64,000 bases of DNA, taken from positions 1 to 64,000 of the forward strand of contig CAZWFN010000016.1 of NCBI GenBank assembly GCA_964633205.1, given 5' to 3'. This stretch comes from CAYVQE01 sp964633205. Its GTDB lineage: Bacteria; Myxococcota; B64-G9. This document shows, piece by piece, positions 34,356 through 42,300 of the stretch. The notes under the pieces were generated by a model. That model was not told the origin of the DNA. It saw nothing but the letters and a program-made list of their open reading frames with translations, and did not search any database. The position numbers and the translations under genes are program-made. Each line of letters starts with the position of its first letter. The first letter of the stretch is position 1.

Positions 34356-35231
34356 CTACCAGTAGGGCTGCTCCGTCAGCGGCGGGCTGGCGCCGTAGGC
34401 CCAGGCGGCGGCCGCGGCCAGCGGCAGCAACACGGCGCCGGCGCTCACCAGGGCCGATTGCCAGGCCGCCAGTCGCTGGACGCGGCCGAGCCGGCCCACC
34501 AGGGCCAACCAGGGTGCCACGAACAGCAGCACCAGGCTGCCCGCGGGCACATCGGCATACAAGGTGCCGTTGAGCCACAGGCCGGCCAGGGCGATGACCA
34601 GCGGCCCGATGGCACCGTGGGCCAGGCTGAGGCGGGGTTGCACCAGGGCGATGACCAGGGCGGCGCCGACCGCCGCTGCCAGCGCCCCGCCGAGTTGGCC
34701 CTGCGAGGCACTGCCCGACAGGGCCAGCACCAGGGCGCTGCCACCGGCCAGCACGGCCAGCAGCAGCGGCATGGCCGCGCCCGCCCGGCGCCGGGCCTGC
34801 GCTTCGAGCAGCGACCAGGCGCCGAACACCCCGATTGCGGCCGCCCCGATCACCGCCAGCGCCTCCACGGTCGACCAGCTGCTGCGCCACAGGGGCAGCG
34901 CCAAGAGCGCGGGCAGCGCCAGCGACAAAGCCGCCCGCCAGCTCCAGCGCATCCAGGCCGGCGGTCGCTGCAGGGCCTCGACCAGGCCTCCCAGCACGGC
35001 GGCCGCGACCAACACGGCCAGCCAGTCGGAGGCCTGTAGCGGGGGCAAGGCGATGCCGATGATGGCGGTCTGAGACGCCAACCAGGCGCCGCCCAGCGCC
35101 AGCGGGCCAGCGGCCGCGGCGGCGGCATCGGGCTCGAGCGCCCGCTTCCAGGGACGCCAACCCAGCAGCAGGATCAGGCCGGCTGCGCCGGCTGGCAGCA
35201 GCAGGCCCCGGAAGATGACGGCGCTGAGCAC
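34356..35231 (-). CDS. Multi-pass inner membrane protein of unknown function
   Basis: A 291-residue, very Ala/Leu-rich integral membrane protein with about eight to nine predicted helices and almost no polar loops (WRPWKRALEPD after helix 1; RPPAWMRW; LEAQARRRAG). I do not recognise a family. It starts at GTG 35231, four bases after the yceI stop at 35236, so the two are one operon. The pairing with YceI recalls cytochrome b561-YceI pairs, but the conserved haem His residues expected of b561 are not apparent. Confidence 0.6.
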   Translation of the reverse strand: MLSAVIFRGLLLPAGAAGLILLLGWRPWKRALEPDAAAAAAGPLALGGAWLASQTAIIGIALPPLQASDWLAVLVAAAVLGGLVEALQRPPAWMRWSWRAALSLALPALLALPLWRSSWSTVEALAVIGAAAIGVFGAWSLLEAQARRRAGAAMPLLLAVLAGGSALVLALSGSASQGQLGGALAAAVGAALVIALVQPRLSLAHGAIGPLVIALAGLWLNGTLYADVPAGSLVLLFVAPWLALVGRLGRVQRLAAWQSALVSAGAVLLPLAAAAAWAYGASPPLTEQPYW

Positions 35232-35235
35232 GGCC

Positions 35236-35802
35236 CTAGTCCTTCTTGCCTTCGACCAGGATCAGCAGCTCGACCTCGTCGCCCAGTGGCCCGACCATGA
35301 ACTTCATGCCCCAGTCGGAGCGCTTCAGGGTGAAACGGGCCTCGAAGCCGACCAGATCGCCCTGGCTGCCGGTGTGGGTCGCCTGGGCGGTCACGCTGGC
35401 GGTGCGCCCGAGCAGGGTCAGCTCGCCGGTCACCTCGGCGCTGTTCTCGCCGGTGCGCTCGACCGCGGTCGAGCGGAAATTGATGGTGGGGAACTGCTTG
35501 GCGTTGAGGAAGTCGGGGCTGCGCAGATGCTGGTCGCGCTTGTCGAAGCCCGTGTTCACGCTGGCGGCTTGCACCGTGACCTGGATGCTGGAGTTCTCGG
35601 GCGCCTGGCGATCGAGGTCGATCGAACCCGAGAAGTCGTCGAAACGGCCGAACACGTAGCCAGCACCCTTGTGCTGGACCTTGAGGTGGATGGAAGAGTG
35701 GATCTTGTCCAGGGTGTATTTTTCGGCGGCCCGGGCCGGCTGGACCAGGCCAGCGGCTGCCAGGGCGAATCCGAACAGGATGGCAAAGGTCTTGGTCTTC
35801 AT
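35236..35802 (-). CDS. YceI-family periplasmic lipocalin-like protein
   Basis: A 188-residue protein with a signal peptide cut after PARA and the YceI beta-barrel: YTLDKIHSSIHLKVQHKG, FGRFDDFSGSIDLD, SVNTGFDKRDQHLRSPDFLNA and FPTINFRST are all typical. The family binds long isoprenoid or amide lipids in the periplasm. The ATG at 35802 with GGGGAG upstream is chosen over an in-frame ATG at 35922, which would precede the signal peptide by 40 residues and overlap the promoter of the divergent gene. Confidence 0.9.
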   Translation of the reverse strand: MKTKTFAILFGFALAAAGLVQPARAAEKYTLDKIHSSIHLKVQHKGAGYVFGRFDDFSGSIDLDRQAPENSSIQVTVQAASVNTGFDKRDQHLRSPDFLNAKQFPTINFRSTAVERTGENSAEVTGELTLLGRTASVTAQATHTGSQGDLVGFEARFTLKRSDWGMKFMVGPLGDEVELLILVEGKKD

Positions 35803-35926
35803 GGTCAGGCTCCCCTCGACGGCTCGTTTGGCGTCTTGTTCGTCTCCTGGGCCGTCTCCTGGGCTGGTGGTCGCGCCGGGTGCAAAAATCTTACAACCCG
35901 GCATTAAGTGCACGGAAACCAACAGA

Positions 35927-35955
35927 TTGCGCGACCTGGCGGGACGGTGTACAGT
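35927..35955 (+). promoter_or_regulatory. Candidate promoter of the FadL-family gene
   Basis: TTGCGC (35927-35932), a 17-nt spacer and TACAGT (35950-35955). The ATG at 35962 is six bases after the -10, so the mRNA is predicted to be leaderless; only a weak purine stretch precedes the ATG. Confidence 0.5.
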
Positions 35956-35961
35956 GGCGGA

Positions 35962-37383
35962 ATGGATTCACCAGGCGCTGTCGGAGGCGGATTTGCCGGC
36001 TTGGTCACGGCGCTGCTGCTGGCGCTGGGGCTCGGCGCCAGCCGGACCGCCGAGGCCGGTGGCTACTATTTGCCCGACCGCGGCGTGCGGGCCTTCGCCC
36101 GCGGCGGGGCCTTCGTGGTGGGCGCCGACGACCTGTCGGCCCTGTGGTACAACCCGGCCACCCTGGCCGGCCAGCCCGGCACCCGGCTGCATATGGACCT
36201 GGCCCTGATCGACTACCGCATGCACTTCGAGCGCTACAGCGTGCCCGAGGTGGGCGTGGCCTACGAGCCGGTGGACAATCGGGCGCCGCCGCTGCCCGAT
36301 CCCTCCATCGCCATCTCGACCGATTTCGGTCTCGACGATTTCGTCATCGCCTTCGGCGCCTACGGGCCTTATACCGGGCTGAACCGCTACCCCGAGCAGG
36401 GCGCCCAGCGCTACGCCCTGATCCGGGCCGACAACCTGGGCTACGTGCTCGAGTTGGCCGCCGCCTGGGAGCCGCTGGCCGGCCTGCGGCTGGGGGCCGG
36501 GCTGGCCCTGTTCAGCCTGGAGATCAACAACACCCAGGCGGCCTCGGCCTTCCCGGGCCTGTTCGGCGGGCCGGAGGAGCGCGACCTGGACGGGTTGGTG
36601 CAGTTCGTGGCCGGCGATCACTTCCGGCCGGCCGCGGTGGCCGGGCTGTGGCTGCGCCCGGCCGCCTGGTTCGGCTCCGACCTGGGGCTGGAGCTCGGCC
36701 TGGCCTTCATGAGCGGCATCCATTTCACCGCCGAGGGCGTGCTGCGCTCGCGGCTGCCGGACCACTATTACTACGACCAGGTCTATCTGGACCCGGCCGA
36801 ACCGAAGGTCGAGACCCGCTTCGACTTCCCCTGGGTGGTGCGCGCCGGGCTGCGCTACGTCGACGAGCAGGCCCGGTTCGACGTGGAGCTGGACTTCGTC
36901 TGGGAGGGCTGGTCCTGCTTCGAGAAGATCGTGGTCGAGACCGTGGAGCCGGCCTACTACCGCGACGTGCCCACCATCGGCGACTACCTGGTGCTGCCCT
37001 TGGTGCTCGACCGGCGCTTCCGCGACACCTGGAGCCTGCGGCTGGGCGGCTCCTGGTGGCCGCTGGACTGGCTGGTGCTGCGGCTGGGCGGCTACTTCGA
37101 GCGCGGCGCGGCGCCGGACGCCTACTACACCGTGGCCACCCCGGACGCGGACAAGTGGGCGCTGGCCTTCGGCGCCGGCGCGGTCTGGGGCGCGTTCGAG
37201 TTCGACCTGGGCTACATGCACGTGTTCCAGCTCGATCGCGACATCGCGGTGGCCGACAGCCGCTACACCCAGACCAATCCCTCCAACCCCGAGGGCAGCG
37301 TGACCATCGGCGGCGGGCGCTACTCCAGCGCCTACGACGTGTTCGGTCTCAGCCTGCTGGTGCGCATCGACAGCTGGTTCTGA
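35962..37383 (+). CDS. FadL/OmpP1-family outer membrane protein
   Basis: A 473-residue outer-membrane barrel for hydrophobic compounds. The signal peptide ends RTAEA; the mature N-terminus GGYYLPDRGVRAFARGGAFVV then GADDLSALWYNPATLAG is the family hallmark (hatch region, alanine/asparagine-rich YNPA motif). Alternating beta strands run to a C-terminal strand ending RIDSWF with the aromatic terminus expected for BAM insertion. Substrate unknown; fatty acids and aromatics are usual. It is divergent from yceI, whose product binds lipids. Confidence 0.85.
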   Translation: MDSPGAVGGGFAGLVTALLLALGLGASRTAEAGGYYLPDRGVRAFARGGAFVVGADDLSALWYNPATLAGQPGTRLHMDLALIDYRMHFERYSVPEVGVAYEPVDNRAPPLPDPSIAISTDFGLDDFVIAFGAYGPYTGLNRYPEQGAQRYALIRADNLGYVLELAAAWEPLAGLRLGAGLALFSLEINNTQAASAFPGLFGGPEERDLDGLVQFVAGDHFRPAAVAGLWLRPAAWFGSDLGLELGLAFMSGIHFTAEGVLRSRLPDHYYYDQVYLDPAEPKVETRFDFPWVVRAGLRYVDEQARFDVELDFVWEGWSCFEKIVVETVEPAYYRDVPTIGDYLVLPLVLDRRFRDTWSLRLGGSWWPLDWLVLRLGGYFERGAAPDAYYTVATPDADKWALAFGAGAVWGAFEFDLGYMHVFQLDRDIAVADSRYTQTNPSNPEGSVTIGGGRYSSAYDVFGLSLLVRIDSWF

Positions 37384-37390
37384 CCGCGGC

Positions 37391-37499
37391 GGATCCCCAA
37401 CTCACTGCATGCCGTCTCTGCGTTCGATCAAGACATGGACCCCCGCCCGCAGGGCGGGGGGATCCCCAACTCACTGCATGCCGTCTCTGCGTTTGATCA
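37391..37499 (+). repeat. Tandem 40-bp duplication at a convergent gene junction
   Basis: Copy 1 at 37391-37430 and copy 2 at 37460-37499 differ at one base (C versus T). Copy 2 contains the last codons and stop of the minus-strand lipoprotein gene; copy 1 is a second, non-functional copy of that 3' end, 69 bases downstream. The GC-rich hairpin lies between them. Confidence 0.85.
37440..37460. terminator. GC-rich hairpin between convergent genes
   Basis: CCCCCGCCC (37440-37448) pairs perfectly with GGGCGGGGG (37452-37460) across a GCA loop. It lies between the stops of the FadL-like gene (37383) and the convergent lipoprotein gene (37471). No T-run on either side, so intrinsic termination is uncertain, but it could stop polymerase or protect mRNA ends in both directions. 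Confidence 0.5.
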
Positions 37500-40400
37500 T
37501 CAGGTAGAGCTTCTCGATGCCGCGCTCCTCGTCGAGCAGGTAGTCGGCCACCTCGCCGAGCATGGCGGCCAGGTCCGCCGGGGTCAGCGCTTCGCTGGCC
37601 AGCGGGTCGGCGCGGTGGATGGCGCCGATCAGGTAGAGCAGGTCTTCCAGCGGCGCGGGTTGGCCCGGGCCGGCCGGGGCGGTGGCGTTGGCCAGCAGCT
37701 CGGCGGCCACCCGCACCGGTGGGCCGTCGTCGGCCGGCACCCGAATGGCCAGCAGCTCGCCGACCAGCGCCAGCGCGCGGCTCACCCAGCGCAGCTGCGC
37801 CTTCGGCTCGAAGGCGCTGGGCAGCGGCGTGCAGGCGGCCCCCGGCGCCCAGCGCCAGCCCTGGCCGTCCGGGTCCAGCCGGGCCGCCAGGCTGTGGCCC
37901 AGCGGCACGGTCAGCGCGTCGACCTGCAGGTGCTGGATGCACCAGGCGGCCAGCCGCCGCGACTCGCGCACCCGCTGCGGATCGCCGCGGTCGAGCAGGT
38001 CGAGCGCCAGCCCGTCGATGCGTCCGGGCAGCGTCGGGTGGTCGAGCAGCAGGCGCCAGGCATCCAGCAGGCGCGGCAGGCTGCGGCCGGCCACCAGCTC
38101 GCGGAAGTCGGCGTCGATCGCCGCCAGCTCGGCCGACAGCGTGCCGGCATCGACCTCGGCCCGGGCCCGCCGGCGCAGGAAGTCGAGCGCATTGAGCAGC
38201 AGCAGCCAGGCCTGCCGGTTGGCGAAGCGCCAGCGCTCGCCGTCGCGCTCGACCGCCAGGAAGCGGTCGGCGATCAGCTCGGCGGCGCGCTCCAGCGCGG
38301 CCTCGGCCTGCGCATCGTCGGCCAGCGCCCGGTCGACCAGCCGTAGCGCGTCGAGCAGCAGGTAGAGGCGGCTGATGGGCGCCACCGGGCTGGCGCCGTC
38401 GCCGCCGGGCACGCTGGTCGCGCCGTCGTGGCGCCGCAGGGCCGCATCCGGCTGCAGCAGGTGGCGGGTCAGCCGATCCAGCTCGCCGATCACCCAGTAG
38501 CCGTTGGGCGTCTCGCGGTCCTGCAGCGAGGCCAGCAGGTCGACCAGGGCGTCGACCACCTCGGTGGTCTCCAGGATCTCAAGCAGCATGGGCTCGAGCG
38601 GGCGCAGCCCGGCACAGGCCGGCGCGGCGTGGGGCACGTTGGCCGAGTAGTGCGGGTGCACCGCCGCCAGCAGGCCCTCCAGCACCTCGGTGCCCGAGGG
38701 CGCGTCCCCGCGATCCAGCTCCACCACCGCAGTCCACATCGGCCGCAGCCCGTCGAGCAGGCCGGTGAACTCCATGGCCATCAGGGCCTCGCCGTTGTAG
38801 CAGCGGATCTCGTGGCCCTCGCGCCCGACCGGGTTGCCCAGCACGTCGTGGTCGGCCACCATGAAGCGGTTGACCTCCTCGGTCGTCGGCGTGCTGTCCG
38901 AGAACTCGAGCACGGCGCTGGCCACGTACCACTCCACCTCGATCAGATCCGCGCTGGAGTCCAGGTAGAAGGCCAGCATGTCCGGGATGGGAAAGGGCTC
39001 CCAGCCGGCCACGCTGAACGAGTGCGGGATGCCGTGGGTGTCGTGGATCAGGTGCACCCCGCGCTGCAGGTTGGAGCGGTTGCGGTACGCATCGTCCGGG
39101 GCGGTGAAGTCGGTGGGCTGGCGCAGCTGCAGGTAGTGGTCGTAGGTGTCGTAGCCGTCGTAGCAGTCCCAGCCCGGCGGCACCAGCGAGCGGTAGCGGA
39201 TCATCTCGGCCAGCCCAGGGCCGAGTTGGTGCCAGCGCGGATCGGCGAAGCTCTCCAGGATGCGCAGCAGATAGGCCCGCTCGGCCATCTGGATCAGGTG
39301 CGGCATCAGGTCGTCGAGCAGGCTGTTGTGGGCCCGCAGATCGGTGTCCGGGTAGCGCTCGACCACCGCGGCCACCGCCTCCAGCTCGTGGACCAGCCGC
39401 GCCAGCTGGGCCTCGTGGTGCTCGGCGATGGTCAGCAGCGTCTCGAGCAGCTGCGGCAGCCGGGGGGTGTCGGCCGCGGCCAGCCCGGCGTGGACCAGCG
39501 CCACCGCCGGCGAGCTGTCCGGGTCGTGGCCGGCGTAGACGCCCCGCTCGTCGGTCAGCGCGGCGGTGGGGCCCAGCAGCGCGGGCAGGGCGTCGGGCAG
39601 CTGCCACAGCAGGCCGTCGCGCAGCAGCGGCTCGAGCTGGGCCAGCGCCGCGGCCAGCGGGGTCTGGCCCAGCTCGGCGTAGCGGTAGACCAGCCGGCCG
39701 TCGACCCGGGTGCGCTCGCCGGCGGCGTCGAAGGGCGGCGGGGCGGCCAGCGGCTGGTCGGCGGCGTCGAGGTAGTCGCCGCTGTGCGGATCCACGTCGG
39801 CCAGCCCGTCCCGGTCCCCGTCGACGAAGGGCGGCGGGATGGCGCCGCTGGCCGGGTCGGGGGCCACCAGGGCGCGCCCGCGGGCGTCGACCCGCACCAC
39901 CCACTGCGCCGCCTGGCCGCCGGCCGCATCGCGCAAGCGCGGATCGGCGCTGAGCAGCCAGTCGCGCAATGCGGCCCAAGCGCCGGCGGGCTCGACCGGT
40001 TCCGCGCGCCGCTCGGCCAGCCAGCCGCTCAGCGCGGCCAGCAGGGCGGACAGCGTGTCGTCCTCGTCGCCGGGACAGAACTGGCTGTCCAGCCCGTCGT
40101 GCGCCAGGAACAGCGCGACCAGCTCGGCGATCAGGTCGGCCGCGTCCGGCCGTTGGCCCAGCCGCAGCAGCAGCGGCAGCAGGGCCTCGTCGGCGCCGTA
40201 GCCCGCCGGCCGGCGGGCATACCACACCGCCCGCTGCAGCGCCTCGTCGGCCGCCAGCTCCTGGCCCAGCACGCAGGCGGCCGGGCGCAGCACGGCCTGC
40301 ATGCGACCGGCGTCGTACAGCGGCAGGGTCTCGATCAGAAAGGCCTGCAGCGCTCCGAGCAGCGGTTCGGGCATCAGGGCGTCGACCGCGCGGACGAAGC

Positions 40401-40593
40401 GTTCCCGCTCGCGGCCCAGCGCCTGGCCCTTGGCCGGCTGCAGCCGATCCAGGTCCTGCTGCAGGATGCGGTGGATCTCCTCGCCGAAGCTGCCCCGCGG
40501 CGCCGGACGGCGCTCGGTGTCCAGCTCGTACTGGCAAGCGGGCAGCGCCAAGGCGAAGCCCAACAACGAGCAAGCATGAACGATGCGCACCAT
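37471..40593 (-). CDS. Very large lipoprotein of unknown function
   Basis: A 1040-residue exported lipoprotein (lipobox ALPAC, Cys20) I cannot assign. It is mainly helical with many Leu-rich heptad-like segments. A short acidic loop (VDGDRDGLADVDPHSGDYLD, about residues 270-290) resembles a thrombospondin type 3 or EF-type calcium loop. A central region (about 480-640) is richer in aromatics (YDGYDTYDHYLQLRQPTDF). The ATG at 40593 has GGGGAG seven bases upstream; longer in-frame readings lack a signal peptide. Divergent from the Ser/Thr kinase. Confidence 0.7.
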   Translation of the reverse strand: MVRIVHACSLLGFALALPACQYELDTERRPAPRGSFGEEIHRILQQDLDRLQPAKGQALGRERERFVRAVDALMPEPLLGALQAFLIETLPLYDAGRMQAVLRPAACVLGQELAADEALQRAVWYARRPAGYGADEALLPLLLRLGQRPDAADLIAELVALFLAHDGLDSQFCPGDEDDTLSALLAALSGWLAERRAEPVEPAGAWAALRDWLLSADPRLRDAAGGQAAQWVVRVDARGRALVAPDPASGAIPPPFVDGDRDGLADVDPHSGDYLDAADQPLAAPPPFDAAGERTRVDGRLVYRYAELGQTPLAAALAQLEPLLRDGLLWQLPDALPALLGPTAALTDERGVYAGHDPDSSPAVALVHAGLAAADTPRLPQLLETLLTIAEHHEAQLARLVHELEAVAAVVERYPDTDLRAHNSLLDDLMPHLIQMAERAYLLRILESFADPRWHQLGPGLAEMIRYRSLVPPGWDCYDGYDTYDHYLQLRQPTDFTAPDDAYRNRSNLQRGVHLIHDTHGIPHSFSVAGWEPFPIPDMLAFYLDSSADLIEVEWYVASAVLEFSDSTPTTEEVNRFMVADHDVLGNPVGREGHEIRCYNGEALMAMEFTGLLDGLRPMWTAVVELDRGDAPSGTEVLEGLLAAVHPHYSANVPHAAPACAGLRPLEPMLLEILETTEVVDALVDLLASLQDRETPNGYWVIGELDRLTRHLLQPDAALRRHDGATSVPGGDGASPVAPISRLYLLLDALRLVDRALADDAQAEAALERAAELIADRFLAVERDGERWRFANRQAWLLLLNALDFLRRRARAEVDAGTLSAELAAIDADFRELVAGRSLPRLLDAWRLLLDHPTLPGRIDGLALDLLDRGDPQRVRESRRLAAWCIQHLQVDALTVPLGHSLAARLDPDGQGWRWAPGAACTPLPSAFEPKAQLRWVSRALALVGELLAIRVPADDGPPVRVAAELLANATAPAGPGQPAPLEDLLYLIGAIHRADPLASEALTPADLAAMLGEVADYLLDEERGIEKLYLMIKRRDGMQ

Positions 40594-40708
40594 GGTGTCG
40601 CTCCCCGGGGTCGATCCAGACCATGATAACCGATCGCTCGCCGGCAGCCCAGCCCCCTTGGCAGCGGCGGCGCGGTGGCCTGGACGGCTCCGTTGCAATC
40701 TTGAAAAG

Positions 40709-40738
40709 TTGCGGTTTTTGCAGGGGGCATGCTACCTT
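40709..40738 (+). promoter_or_regulatory. Candidate promoter of the Ser/Thr kinase gene
   Basis: TTGCGG (40709-40714), an 18-nt spacer and TACCTT (40733-40738) with TGC directly before the -10 (extended -10). Same hexamers as the promoter proposed at 1024-1054. Confidence 0.4.
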
Positions 40739-40766
40739 GGCGGCGGATTCGGGAGGGTGTGAGACC

Positions 40767-42272
40767 TTGGAGGCCGGTGACCGCTTCGGCGAGTACGTGA
40801 TCATCAAGCGCCTGGCAGCGGGTGGCATGGCCGAGGTGTACCTGGCCCGCAGGTCCGGCGTCGGCGGCTTCACCAAGCCGCTGGCGATGAAGGTCATCCT
40901 GCCGCAGCACGCCCAGAACAAGGACTTCATCAAGATGTTCCTGGACGAGGCGCGGCTGTGCGTCCATCTCCAACACGCCAACATCGCCGAGGTGATCGAT
41001 CTGGGCGAGGTCGAGGGCCAGTACTTCATCGCCATGGAGTTCGCCCATGGCATGGACCTGCAGCAGATCTCGCGCAAGACCCGCAAGAGCGGCCGGCTGC
41101 TGCCGCTGCCCTACGCCGCCAAGATCATCAGCCAGGTGGCCGAGGGGCTCTACTACGCCCACACCAAGTCCGACAAGCAGGGCCAGCCGCTGGGCATCGT
41201 CCACCGAGACATCAGCCCGCACAACGTGATCTTGACTTTCGACGGCCAGGCCAAGCTGATCGACTTCGGCATCGCCAAGGCCACGGTGACCTACAGGGAA
41301 GAAGAGGAGGGCGTGCTCAAGGGCAAGTTCTCCTACATGTCGCCGGAGCAGATCCGCGGCATGCCGATCGATCCGCGCTCGGACATCTTCGCCCTGGGCA
41401 TCGTGTTGTGGGAGGTGTGCACCGGCGCCAGCCTGTACCGCGAGTCGTCGGAGCTGCTGACCATGGAGGCCATCCTGCGCAAGCCGGTGCCCAAGCCGCG
41501 CGAGCTGCGCGGCGACATGCCGGCCAACCTCGAGGCCATCATCCTCAAGGCGCTGGCCAAGCGCACCGTGGATCGCTTCCAGACCGCCTTCGACATGCAC
41601 CAGGCGCTGGAGGGCTACCTCAACCACAGCGGCTGGAACGTGGGCACGCTGCACCTGTCCGAGTTCATGTGCAAGCTGTTCCCGGAGGACTACACCACCA
41701 TCCGCGACCTGCTCGATCGGGAGCGACAAAAGGCCGAACAGGAAGGGGCACAGCCCCGACAGGACTTCGTCGCCTGGGAGCCTTACGAGGAAGACGAGCC
41801 CAGCGGCGAGGTCGAGGTGGTGGCCGCTGGGGGCGGGGGCCCGGGCCAGCTGCCCCCGGCGCCCGGCGGGCCGCGTCCCACCCCGCCGCCGGTGGCGGCC
41901 GGGCGCTCCGGGCCGCCCTGGGCCCTGATCGCCATCATCGTGCTGCTGGTGCTGCTGCTCGGCGTGGGCCTGGGCATCTTGATCCTGCTGTCGGGCGACG
42001 ACGAGGCGGGCGGCGGCGACCAGCCACCGCCGCCGGCGGCGCAGCAGGTGGTCAGCGGCAAGCTGCAGCTCGACTCCGAGCCCTCGGGCGCGGCGGTCGC
42101 CATCAACGGCAAGGCTTACGGCCGGACGCCGGTGACGGCGGAGGAGCTGCCGCTCGACGAGGAGCTGACCGTCCGGTTCGAAAAGCCCGGCTACGAGGGC
42201 TATACCATCCCGGTGCGGTTGTCCAAGGCGCGCGCCGAGGCCTCGTTCACCGCCGACCTCAATCCGGAGTAG
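40767..42272 (+). CDS. Ser/Thr protein kinase with PEGA domain
   Basis: A 501-residue membrane-anchored Hanks-type kinase. The kinase domain spans residues 1-290: Gly loop AAGGMAEVY, Lys in LAMKVI, catalytic loop HRDISPHN, DFGIAK, SPEQ. A variable linker with a Pro/Gly-rich part follows, then one transmembrane helix (about 385-408) and a C-terminal PEGA domain (about 430-500, LQLDSEPSGAAVAINGKAYGRTP). It starts with TTG at 40767 after GGGAGGG; no ATG or GTG fits. The extracytoplasmic PEGA domain presumably senses an envelope or ligand signal. Typical of myxobacterial kinase families. Confidence 0.92.
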   Translation: MEAGDRFGEYVIIKRLAAGGMAEVYLARRSGVGGFTKPLAMKVILPQHAQNKDFIKMFLDEARLCVHLQHANIAEVIDLGEVEGQYFIAMEFAHGMDLQQISRKTRKSGRLLPLPYAAKIISQVAEGLYYAHTKSDKQGQPLGIVHRDISPHNVILTFDGQAKLIDFGIAKATVTYREEEEGVLKGKFSYMSPEQIRGMPIDPRSDIFALGIVLWEVCTGASLYRESSELLTMEAILRKPVPKPRELRGDMPANLEAIILKALAKRTVDRFQTAFDMHQALEGYLNHSGWNVGTLHLSEFMCKLFPEDYTTIRDLLDRERQKAEQEGAQPRQDFVAWEPYEEDEPSGEVEVVAAGGGGPGQLPPAPGGPRPTPPPVAAGRSGPPWALIAIIVLLVLLLGVGLGILILLSGDDEAGGGDQPPPPAAQQVVSGKLQLDSEPSGAAVAINGKAYGRTPVTAEELPLDEELTVRFEKPGYEGYTIPVRLSKARAEASFTADLNPE

Positions 42273-42300
42273 ACGACCGCGGCCCAGCCCCGGGCGGGCG

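Noticed and set aside
34356..35231. Cytochrome b561 partner of YceI
   Set aside because: The expected conserved haem-ligating His pairs are not visible in the helices.
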